64,000 nucleotides of DNA, taken from contig NZ_QGMQ01000005.1 of assembly GCF_003259155.1 (NCBI RefSeq), forward strand, positions 124,001 through 188,000, read 5' to 3'. This stretch comes from Marinimicrobium alkaliphilum. GTDB lineage: Bacteria > Pseudomonadota > Gammaproteobacteria > Pseudomonadales > Cellvibrionaceae. Position 1 is the first letter of the stretch, and each line of letters starts with the position of its first letter. Position numbers and translations under genes: made by a program. A model generated the notes under the pieces. It did not search any database. It saw only the letters and a list, made by a program, of their open reading frames with translations, and was not told the origin of the DNA. Below are positions 8,654 to 16,250 of the stretch, piece after piece.

Positions 8654-9388
8654 CTAGGTCTCCCGCGCCATCTGCAGGTTTTTGCGCTCAATCAGGTCGC
8701 GAATATGGGACTGGGACGCAATCGCCATGTAGATGGGCTGCAACCAACCGGCCTCATTGAGCGCCGCGAGTTGATCTCCACCGAGCTTGGCAAGCGTGTC
8801 CTCGTTGATGGTGTAAAAGCCCTGAAGCTGATGGTTGCTGCCGTCATTCAGTTCAATATCGAGGGAAAAGGACTCCAACAGCTCGTGCTCAAGCAACGCC
8901 GCAATAAATGTGGGCGCTCGCTCGAAACCCTGGTGCATCAGCTCCAGAGCGGAGGCCACTTGTTCCAGGTAGGGGCTGTTGCCGCCGTATTCCAGGAACA
9001 GGGACTCGCCTTCGGTTTTACTGATCCGCGGACTGTCCATATCCAGATGAATCACGCGTTGCGTTTTGCTCACCCCGTCTTCCTGAAATTCCTGAAAACC
9101 GATCAAAAACGGCTGGCGAACGATCCCGAGGGGGATGTAAGTCGCGTCCCAGCCGCGATCGCTCAAGAACAGATTCTCACCGGTTGAAAAACCGAACATC
9201 GCCGCCGCCTGAAACTGACCGGTCGCGTTGTCCTTATAGAAAAAGATCGGATAGTGCGCCTGGACACTGCGAAACTCATCCGGAAAGGTGGGCGAGAACA
9301 TCACCTGATCGCCGTACTCGGCGGCGCGTTTGGTGATTACCCGCAATTCCTTGTGGTCAATATTGTTCAGCAATTGATGGCTGGTCAT
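8654..9388 (-). CDS. SapC-family protein
   Basis: A 244-residue protein without signal peptide or membrane segment, recognised as SapC family (named after a Campylobacter S-layer-linked protein) from the N-terminal pattern LRVITKRAAEYGDQVMFSP, the YPIFFYKD strand and the C-terminal IERKNLQMAR. Biochemical function is not established for these stand-alone forms; they recur next to TonB receptors and tryptophan-halogenase-like genes. GGAG 8 nt before the ATG supports the start. It lies 25 bp after halogenase 2 and 3 bp before the cupin gene, so it belongs to the same transcript. The absence of an export signal suggests a cytoplasmic role, which contrasts with a true S-layer role. Confidence 0.82.
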   Translation of the reverse strand: MTSHQLLNNIDHKELRVITKRAAEYGDQVMFSPTFPDEFRSVQAHYPIFFYKDNATGQFQAAAMFGFSTGENLFLSDRGWDATYIPLGIVRQPFLIGFQEFQEDGVSKTQRVIHLDMDSPRISKTEGESLFLEYGGNSPYLEQVASALELMHQGFERAPTFIAALLEHELLESFSLDIELNDGSNHQLQGFYTINEDTLAKLGGDQLAALNEAGWLQPIYMAIASQSHIRDLIERKNLQMARET

Positions 9389-9413
9389 GATCGGTCTCCA
9401 GGGCGTTATTCGG

Positions 9414-10982
9414 TCAAATGGTCTGTAAGCCGTAGGCGTTGATTTTTTTCAGTAACGCCCGATTGCTCGGTAAGCAGCCGCTGAGTTTCTGGGCGTCTGC
9501 CCGGGTTTGTCTGAACAGCTCACCTGCCCGGGCGCAGGCTTTCTGGTCGCGCCGCCGCCGATGCGGAAACGGCGCGGTGCTGAACCCCATGCCGTAAAGC
9601 ACATAGGCAAAACTCGCACTGGGAAACATCTCCTCGGCATGCACAGTATCCTGACGCCAAGGGTAGTCGTGACGCCACAGCAACAGCTGCTCCGCAAGTG
9701 TATCCGGCACACTACTGGCATCGAGGTTGTCCCGCCAGTAGTCGCTGTCCCGGCGCTCACTGAGCACATAGTGCAGCTTCAGAAAGTCGATGATACGCTC
9801 CCAGTGGTAGAGAAACCTGCGATTGAATCGCCCGGCAACCACGTCCATAACCTGCCGGTTGGATGGCAGCTGTTCGGCGATCATGGTCGCGGATAATTCA
9901 ACCAGCACCAATGCGGTCGCTTCGAGCGGCTCGAGGAACCCTGCTGAGAGCCCAACCGCGACACAATTGCGGTGCCAAAACTCGCGCCTGTGCCCGGGAT
10001 TGAACGACAGCTTGCGCAGCTCGACCCGTTCGGCGTCCTTGCCGATGGTCGGTGCCAGATAGGCGCGCACAGCAGCTTCAGCCGATTCATCGGTGCTGTG
10101 GGCACTGGAATAAACGTAGCCAACGCCCCGCCGGGTGGGCAGGCCAATGTCCCAGACCCATCCGGCGCGCTGAGCCGTAGAGAGCGTGTGGGACACGATG
10201 GGCGCGTCCGGCTGGGGATAGTCCACCTGGACTGCGAGTGCGGTATCGTTGAACAGAACACCACGCTTACTGACGTAGCCAATACCGTAGTGCTCGCCCA
10301 GCAAACGGGCGGCAAGGCCGGTGCAGTCCACAAACAGATCACCTACAATCGGCTCGCCCTGATCAATCAAAAGCGCGCTGATATCGCCATTGTCCGCACT
10401 GCGAACCCCTGAGACATGTGCCTTTATGTGGGTAACCCCCAGGGTTTGCGTGCAGTGGCGACGAAGAAAATCCGCAAACTTGCCGGCATTGAGGTGATAG
10501 CCGTAGTTGAGCGCAAAGGCATACTCGGGGGTACTGATGGTCTTGGGCGCCAGGTTACCGTTGCATACCGCCACCTGTGGGCAGACGGCCTCAGCGTAGC
10601 TCACCTGATCACGCACCTGCTGCCAGGGCACGGCCAGATTGACCTCGGGGTATCCGGTCGGGAGGGTAAAGGGATGATAGTAATGGTCCGCAGGGGCATC
10701 TCCACCACGGATCCAGCCATTGAAACGTGAACCTTGCTTGAAGCTCACATCACACTGGCCAATAAATTCAGTTTCAGAGATCCCCATACGCTCAAGCGTT
10801 GCGCGCATGGAGGGCCAGGTACCTTCGCCCACACCAATCGGCTTGATATCCGGTGCTTCCACCAGTATCACTTCGAGCCCCTGGTCAGACGCAGCCGCAT
10901 GCTCGGCGGCAATAATGCCTGCCGTGAGCCAGCCGGCTGAACCGCCACCGACAATCACTACACGCTTTACCTGATCAATCAT
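9414..10982 (-). CDS. Flavin-dependent (tryptophan-type) halogenase 2
   Basis: A 522-residue halogenase from the ATG at 10982 (MIDQVKRVVIVGGGSAGW); an in-frame start at 11024 would add 14 residues but family proteins begin close to the GGGxAG FAD motif, and neither start has a good ribosome site. WVWDI replaces the usual WxWxIP (no Pro), K82 in CDVSFKQGSRF aligns with the catalytic lysine, and EPLEA has the active glutamate but Ala instead of Ser at the halide-contact position, as in halogenase 3 and unlike halogenase 1. Divergence from halogenase 1 is large, so the two are not a recent duplication and probably take different substrates. Second gene of the cluster, after the TonB receptor. 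Confidence 0.88.
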   Translation of the reverse strand: MIDQVKRVVIVGGGSAGWLTAGIIAAEHAAASDQGLEVILVEAPDIKPIGVGEGTWPSMRATLERMGISETEFIGQCDVSFKQGSRFNGWIRGGDAPADHYYHPFTLPTGYPEVNLAVPWQQVRDQVSYAEAVCPQVAVCNGNLAPKTISTPEYAFALNYGYHLNAGKFADFLRRHCTQTLGVTHIKAHVSGVRSADNGDISALLIDQGEPIVGDLFVDCTGLAARLLGEHYGIGYVSKRGVLFNDTALAVQVDYPQPDAPIVSHTLSTAQRAGWVWDIGLPTRRGVGYVYSSAHSTDESAEAAVRAYLAPTIGKDAERVELRKLSFNPGHRREFWHRNCVAVGLSAGFLEPLEATALVLVELSATMIAEQLPSNRQVMDVVAGRFNRRFLYHWERIIDFLKLHYVLSERRDSDYWRDNLDASSVPDTLAEQLLLWRHDYPWRQDTVHAEEMFPSASFAYVLYGMGFSTAPFPHRRRRDQKACARAGELFRQTRADAQKLSGCLPSNRALLKKINAYGLQTI

Positions 10983-11046
10983 GTCTCTGTACCGCTGTGA
11001 ACGGCTGTTGGCCGCTCTTGTCATTATCGTGTTCGGAAGAGCAAAT

Positions 11047-11071
11047 CCCGGCGGGCCAGAGGCCCGCCGGG
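11047..11071 (-). terminator. Long GC hairpin between TonB receptor and halogenase 2
   Basis: CCCGGCGGGCC (11047-11057) and GGCCCGCCGGG (11061-11071) are a perfect 11-bp inverted repeat around a 3-base loop, 32 bp past the TonB receptor stop. No long T-run follows on the minus strand (ATTTGC). It may lower read-through, giving much receptor mRNA and less halogenase mRNA, or protect the receptor message end. Confidence 0.5.
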
Positions 11072-11103
11072 AACCCGGACGTTACACCGTCAAGCCCGAG
11101 GGC

Positions 11104-14052
11104 TTAGAAAGTGTAGCGCACACCGAGGTTGTAGCGCGGCCCCAGTTGGGTCACATTCATGACTTGCTCCTTCGACCGGCTGTGCTGACGCATGTACTCA
11201 TCACTGATGTTGATACCTTCAGCGAAGACAGTCAGCTGGGGCGTCACGTCGTAGCTCAGACTAAGATCGAACTGGCCGTAGGCTTCGACATACACCGGAT
11301 TGGGGTAGCCGGTACCATGGGCACCCGCCGCGATGAATTTGTCGCGCCAGTTGTAAGCCAAGCGCGCCTGCAGGCCATCGCGATCGTAGAAACCGATCAG
11401 GTTGGCAGAATCACTCAGACCAAATAGCGGGTATTGCTCATCGAGCGACAGATCGTCAAAGTCGGTACCACTTTCAACCAGCGTCAGGTTGGCAATCACC
11501 CCAAAGCCGGTGTCGCCAAACATGTGCTGTACCGCGAACTCCCAACCGTAGACCACAGCGTCGCGCTCATTGATGGGCACCGTAACGTCGAAAATGATCG
11601 GGTCATCTTCACCGGGAATGCCAATGATCCGGTTGCCATCGACAAACTCGGTATCGCCGTAGTTTTCGAAGATGTAGTCACGGATGTCGTTGGCGTCATT
11701 GCCTACCGCTGCAACGGCTTCCTCATAGCGCGGCCCCTGAGCCGGATGGGCCAGGTCAAAGAGCTGTTCTTCGAGGATGGTACTGCCGATAAAGTTCTTC
11801 ACGTCTTTGCGGAACCAGCCTGCCGAGACATAGCTGGCAAAGTCATAGTACCACTCCGCAGACAGGTCGAGATTCATTGACTCATAGGGCAGCAAGTCCG
11901 GGTTGCCGCGGCTGGCGGTGCCGCCATTGATGCGCGCGTTCTGAGCGACCGATGTGCCCCCCTGAATAGCGGAGTAACTCGGGCGCGCCAGACTCTCACT
12001 CAAGGAGGCCCTGACCAGAACGTCTTCGATCACTTCAACACTGACGTCGATACTGGGCATCAACTTGTTGTAGCCCCCGGTCAGTTCGGTGTAGTCCTGC
12101 TCCCCGGTGCCAATCAAACCAAACTCGTTGGCTGAAGCCCACACCACCCGATCAAAAACGGGAACGGCGGCGGTGGACGTGACGTTTGTCGACTCGTAGC
12201 GCATACCTGTCGCAACATTGACCGGCATGTTGTACACGTCGAAATCCATATTGAACTGGAAGTAGGCGCTGAAGGTGTCCTCACGTACGTACCGGTCGGT
12301 CTGGTTGGCGTAATCACTGGACGCGCAATACCAGGTACCGCAATCACCCGCTGGGGTGATACCAGGTTCCGGGTACATGTCAGTGGCCCGGCGGACCAGT
12401 TCATCAAAATCAAAACTGTAATACTCGTTGTGCAAGAGCGGGCTGTCACTGCCCGGGATATTGAAGCGGTCCGCAATCGTCTCACGGGTCCAGAAGTCAG
12501 CATCAATATCATCAGGCGTTCCCACGCCGCCCCACTCCTCACGCTGGACATTGGCATAGGCAGAGCGGTTGTGAACATCGGTGTGCATAACGCCGAAGTC
12601 AATGCTGTGCCCGCCGTCAAACTCCAGCTTGCCCGACAGGTGAATCTGGTCGATTTCCGAACGCATCATGCTGTTGCGGAAGGAGCTGCCCGCGACGAGA
12701 ATATCATTCGGTTCTATCCCATCCTGGCCTTCAGGGTAGACGACCTGGAGAATCGGGAAGTCCGCGGTAAAGTCCGCAATCGTTTCGTTGCGCACCCAGG
12801 TGGCGACACCAAACGCATTATGGCTGCCGTAGGGGCTATTGGGACGAGATTCGGCGTCGGAGGAGTGCGCATCCAGTTCGAGGGTCAGACGGTCGTTGAC
12901 AAGCCACTCGACATTGATACCCATCGAGTGGTTCTCATTTATACGCGCAAAATTACCCGCCCCCATGGCCAGATCGGCCGGGTTTTCAGTTTGTTCAGCA
13001 TAGATCAGCGGTGACGAAATCGGACCATCGGTCCAGACCCCCGTGGACGGGCCAAAGTTGAACCAGGCTGACACATCCTGGAACTGTTGTTTTACGTCGA
13101 GTTTGGAGTAGGTGTAGTCGACCGTCGCGGTCACATTGTTCACCGGACGATATTGCAGGGCCAGTTGCCCGTTGGTACGGGTGCGCTGGACTTCATGAAA
13201 CGCATAAGCCAGCTGCTGCGGCACCGAGTAGAGGTCATCCACCCCGGGGCGGTTGACATGCAAGTTCGGGTCTTGGGATATCCCGCCCCAACTGTTGGTA
13301 TCGTCCTGATCGCCGGTGAATGTGTGCCAGCCCGCCGCTGTGGTGGCCACACGACTACCGCTCTCGCGCTCCTGGTAGCTGCCCGAGATTGAGATACCAA
13401 AGGTATCGTCGGCAAAGGTATTGCTGTAGATGCCGGAAACCTCCGGGGTGATATCGGCCCCCCGGCTGGTGGATTCGTCAATGACACCCTTGAGCCCGAA
13501 AGATGCACTCAGACCGGGGTTGTCCAGAGGGCGGTTGGTCAGAATATTGATGGTTGCACCAATACCCCCCGTGGGAATGGATGCCCGGCTGGTCTTGTAT
13601 ACCTCGACGCCGCTCACGCCCTCGGCGGCCAGGTTGGCAAAGTCAAAAGAGCGGGTCGCCGCGGCGGAGGTCTCCTCCAGCGCCGATGTGGGCATCTGCC
13701 GACCGTTAAGGGTGACCAGGTTGTAATCGGCACCAAAACCGCGCACCGTCACCCGGCTACCTTCGCCGTTGGCGCGATCGATCGATACCCCAGTGATCCG
13801 CTGCAGAGACTCTGCGAGGTTGGTATCCGGGAATTTACCGATGTCTTCCGCCGCAATGGCATCGACCACGCCCTGGGAGTCGCGCTTGATATCCATGGCG
13901 CGGTTCAAGCTGCCGAGAATACCGGTAACGACAACTTCCTCCAGAATGGCACCCTCATCCTGCGCCATGGCGGCGCCGCTGAAACCGGCCAATGCGTACG
14001 AACTGATCGCCGTCGCGATCAACTTTTTCTTGAAGCTAGAGTTCTTATTCAT
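11104..14052 (-). CDS. TonB-dependent outer-membrane receptor (Xanthomonas-Caulobacter type)
   Basis: A 982-residue TonB-dependent receptor from the ATG at 14052; the open frame continues upstream to 14379, but that extension lacks a signal sequence, while MNKNSSFKKKLIATAISSYA followed by LAGFSGAAMAQ is a clear signal peptide. After it come a TonB-box-like EEVVVTG, the plug domain (VDAIAAEDIGKFPDTNLAES, GVSIDRANGEGSRVTVRGF, LNGRQMPTSA, YKTSRASIPTGGIGATINI) and a 22-strand-type barrel ending in GVRYTF. This layout matches the large proteobacterial subfamily used for oligosaccharide uptake. It heads the halogenase/SapC/cupin operon. The 373-bp upstream region contains the same GTCCCAC half-sites found before the GH3 gene, suggesting joint control. 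The ligand is inferred from context to be a beta-glucan or galactose-containing oligomer. Confidence 0.93.
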   Translation of the reverse strand: MNKNSSFKKKLIATAISSYALAGFSGAAMAQDEGAILEEVVVTGILGSLNRAMDIKRDSQGVVDAIAAEDIGKFPDTNLAESLQRITGVSIDRANGEGSRVTVRGFGADYNLVTLNGRQMPTSALEETSAAATRSFDFANLAAEGVSGVEVYKTSRASIPTGGIGATINILTNRPLDNPGLSASFGLKGVIDESTSRGADITPEVSGIYSNTFADDTFGISISGSYQERESGSRVATTAAGWHTFTGDQDDTNSWGGISQDPNLHVNRPGVDDLYSVPQQLAYAFHEVQRTRTNGQLALQYRPVNNVTATVDYTYSKLDVKQQFQDVSAWFNFGPSTGVWTDGPISSPLIYAEQTENPADLAMGAGNFARINENHSMGINVEWLVNDRLTLELDAHSSDAESRPNSPYGSHNAFGVATWVRNETIADFTADFPILQVVYPEGQDGIEPNDILVAGSSFRNSMMRSEIDQIHLSGKLEFDGGHSIDFGVMHTDVHNRSAYANVQREEWGGVGTPDDIDADFWTRETIADRFNIPGSDSPLLHNEYYSFDFDELVRRATDMYPEPGITPAGDCGTWYCASSDYANQTDRYVREDTFSAYFQFNMDFDVYNMPVNVATGMRYESTNVTSTAAVPVFDRVVWASANEFGLIGTGEQDYTELTGGYNKLMPSIDVSVEVIEDVLVRASLSESLARPSYSAIQGGTSVAQNARINGGTASRGNPDLLPYESMNLDLSAEWYYDFASYVSAGWFRKDVKNFIGSTILEEQLFDLAHPAQGPRYEEAVAAVGNDANDIRDYIFENYGDTEFVDGNRIIGIPGEDDPIIFDVTVPINERDAVVYGWEFAVQHMFGDTGFGVIANLTLVESGTDFDDLSLDEQYPLFGLSDSANLIGFYDRDGLQARLAYNWRDKFIAAGAHGTGYPNPVYVEAYGQFDLSLSYDVTPQLTVFAEGINISDEYMRQHSRSKEQVMNVTQLGPRYNLGVRYTF

Positions 14053-14425
14053 GAAGTTCTCGCCTTCTATCATCTGAGAATTATTATGCTTGCGATGCAA
14101 CACTGCCCTCAGGGCAGTCCTCACCGAGCGTCTGATCGTTAGAGCCGGGCAGAGACCGCCGGGAAACGCCTCGCGCTTCGTTGCAGTGAGATGCCCTTTC
14201 AACACGCCCTGCCACAATTCCATAAAGAATGGCGAGCGTCGTCCCACCTTTACCCCTGGGGAAAAGGTGGTCAGTCTCACTTCAGGCGAAGAAAACGGGA
14301 AATGCGCCAAGGCGCGCCGCAAAAGGGCTTTGCGGTATTCAGGGCATTGGGGCCAAAGGGCCTGGAGGCAATGTCCCACTTTCTCTTTTCCATAGTGGGA
14401 CGCCGGGCATCAGGGCGGGAATGGG
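14053..14425 (-). promoter_or_regulatory. TonB receptor upstream region with GTCCCAC palindromes
   Basis: No credible gene lies in this 373-bp gap. Two palindromic sites are visible: CCACCTTT/AAAGGTGG within 14244-14270 (with GTCCCACC at 14241), and GTCCCAC (14373-14379) paired with GTGGGAC (14395-14401). The latter is 25 bp beyond the lactonase stop and could also act as its 3' hairpin. The shared core with 5916-5976 points to a common regulator of hydrolases and receptor, but this is inference from motif likeness and position. Confidence 0.4.
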
Positions 14426-15307
14426 CTAGGGACGGTAGAAATCACAGGGCAAACCCTGGGTATCCGACGCGAAAATAAACAGGTGTCCCGCTTCGGGTTG
14501 CGCCTCAAGGTCGGTCTCATCCAGTCCGACCCGAGCACTGGTGACCAATAGCCAGCGCAGATCCGGGCCACCAAAAGCGACGCAGGTAGGCTGGGACACG
14601 GGAAGCGGCAGCGTCAGCAATCGGTTGCCTGCGGGGGAATAGCACCCGACACTGGCGCCCTCCCACTCCGCATTCCACAGATTGCCGTGACGGTCGGTGA
14701 CCGCGCCATCCGGCTCAATGGGTTCCGGTGTACACGCAAAAACCTGTCGGCCACTGGGGACGCCGGTGGCCAGATCGTAATCGTAGCGATAAATCGTCCG
14801 ACGGCGCCCATCGGCGTGGTACAGGGTCTCGCCATCCGGGCTCCAGCAGAGTGCATTGGGAATCTGTAACCCGCCGAACAGCGGTTGCACCTGGTCCTGC
14901 TGCACCCCGTATAAAGTCCCTTCGGTGGCGGCTAGCGCGGGGGTCTCAACCATGGTTGCGGACAAAAAACGCCCTCGGGGATCTACCCGGCCGTCATTGA
15001 AGCGCATGCCAGGTCCCACCCCAGGGGACGCTGGCAACCATCGGCACTCACCGGTCTCGGGTCGGTAATGGGCAAAACCGCGATCGAAACTGGCGATCAG
15101 CCAGTCACTGGCCTCGACAAAGCCAAAAGCCGTAAGCCGATCCGGGGTCGACCAGTGTGACAAGGCTTGCGACTCGGGGTGGTAGCGATAGAGTGTCTGA
15201 CCCTCGATGTCCGTCCACCAGATGGCCTGCTGGTGCGGGTGCCAGAGCACGCCCTCCCCTAACGCATTGGCCACGGGAACAACGGCGATCAACTCGGGGG
15301 TTTTCAC
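14426..15307 (-). CDS. SMP-30/gluconolactonase-family sugar lactonase (likely galactonolactonase)
   Basis: A 293-residue protein from the GTG at 15307, chosen because GGAG sits 7 nt upstream; a TTG two codons earlier has the SD overlapping it. Six-bladed SMP-30/LRE beta-propeller with the metal-site residues in GEGVLWHP (Glu), MRFNDGRVDPRGR (Asn), IPNALCWSPDG (Asn) and EPDGAVTDRHGNLW (Asp). It hydrolyses aldono-lactones; with the sugar dehydrogenases, KDGal kinase and KDPGal aldolase in the same strand run, D-galactono-lactone is the most likely substrate, though arabinono- or xylono-lactone cannot be excluded. It lies 23 bp after SDR 1. No signal peptide: cytoplasmic. Confidence 0.85.
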   Translation of the reverse strand: MKTPELIAVVPVANALGEGVLWHPHQQAIWWTDIEGQTLYRYHPESQALSHWSTPDRLTAFGFVEASDWLIASFDRGFAHYRPETGECRWLPASPGVGPGMRFNDGRVDPRGRFLSATMVETPALAATEGTLYGVQQDQVQPLFGGLQIPNALCWSPDGETLYHADGRRRTIYRYDYDLATGVPSGRQVFACTPEPIEPDGAVTDRHGNLWNAEWEGASVGCYSPAGNRLLTLPLPVSQPTCVAFGGPDLRWLLVTSARVGLDETDLEAQPEAGHLFIFASDTQGLPCDFYRP

Positions 15308-15330
15308 GAACAAACTCCTGCGTGGGTTAC

Positions 15331-16101
15331 TTAGAGGCGCCCACCGTCGATGACAAACTTTTGTCCGGTAATCATACGGGCGTCATCGGAGGCCAGAAAA
15401 AGTGCCATATTGGCGACATCTGAGGGCAAAATACGCTCTTTCAGGCACACTCTGTTCATCCACTCCTGCTCCGCCTCGGGCGTCAGCCATTTGTTGAGCT
15501 GGCGTTCAGTCACCACCCAGCCGGGCAGAATGGTGTTGACCCGAATGTTATCGCCGCCAAAGTCTCGCGCCAACGACTTGGTCAATCCGATCAGGCCTGC
15601 CTTGGCCGCATTATAGCTGGCCATATTGGAGGAGCCGCAAATCGCATTGATGGAGCTGAAGTTAATGACCGCTCCCCCACCGCTGCGAGCCATCATGGGA
15701 TACACCGCCTGCGAGGCGAAAAAGGCGGGATCGAGGTTGACCGCCAGGCTGCGATACCAGCTTTCTGCGGACAGGGTTCGGGTGTCAAAGCGCTGGTCAT
15801 TGGCGACGTTATTGATCAAAATCTGAACATCGCCACAACGGGCCTTGGTCAGCGCCAGGACCTCGCGCAGATCGTCACTTTTGGTCACATCGCCGGGGTA
15901 AAAGTGAACCCTGGCCTCCCCGAAGCGCTCCGTCAGGCGCGCACATAAGCGCTTACCAACCTCGGCTTGCAGGTCAATAAAGGAAACACAGCAACCCTGC
16001 TCGACAAAGGCTTCCACCAGTGCCTCACCGATGCCGGTGGCTCCGCCTGTGATAAATACCACTTTGCCATCCAGACTCGGATAGCGGGTCGACTGCATCA
16101 T
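15331..16101 (-). CDS. SDR-family sugar (galactose/xylose-type) 1-dehydrogenase 1
   Basis: A 256-residue short-chain dehydrogenase from the double ATG at 16096-16101; a longer reading from a TTG at 16161 adds a spurious lipoprotein-like stretch. TGGATGIG binds NAD(P), and SSINAICGSSNMASYNAAKAG holds the Ser...YxxxK catalytic set. YPSLDGKVVFITGGATGIGE and the ending ARMITGQKFVIDGGRL resemble Caulobacter xylose dehydrogenase and rhizobial galactose dehydrogenase, which oxidise the anomeric carbon to a lactone. It precedes the SMP-30 lactonase by 23 bp, so the lactone would be opened by its partner. It is a paralogue of SDR 2 (19421-20188); why the locus needs two is not clear (different sugars, or different cofactors). 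Confidence 0.85.
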   Translation of the reverse strand: MMQSTRYPSLDGKVVFITGGATGIGEALVEAFVEQGCCVSFIDLQAEVGKRLCARLTERFGEARVHFYPGDVTKSDDLREVLALTKARCGDVQILINNVANDQRFDTRTLSAESWYRSLAVNLDPAFFASQAVYPMMARSGGGAVINFSSINAICGSSNMASYNAAKAGLIGLTKSLARDFGGDNIRVNTILPGWVVTERQLNKWLTPEAEQEWMNRVCLKERILPSDVANMALFLASDDARMITGQKFVIDGGRL

Positions 16102-16250
16102 GGCGCGCGCGATCTCTCTCGGCGCCACCGGTGTCGTCGGTGCCGGGGCAGCACACCCCAACCGGCCAGCAGCGCTTGTTATTGTCTGATTTCGTGCGTT
16201 AATCCTAGCATCAAATCGTCCTCAATGCTGTGTCCGGTGTTATTTTTTGG

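Noticed and set aside
6172-9187. Long plus-strand frames opposite the halogenase 1, cupin and SapC genes
   Set aside because: Antisense shadows in third-position-GC-rich genes; products have no recognisable domain.
14053-14379. N-terminal extension of the TonB receptor frame
   Set aside because: No homology or export signal; the downstream ATG at 14052 begins a standard signal peptide.
16102-16161. Lipoprotein-like extension MGCAAPAP before SDR 1
   Set aside because: Relies on a TTG codon; SDR homology begins right after the ATG pair at 16096-16101, and this enzyme is cytoplasmic.
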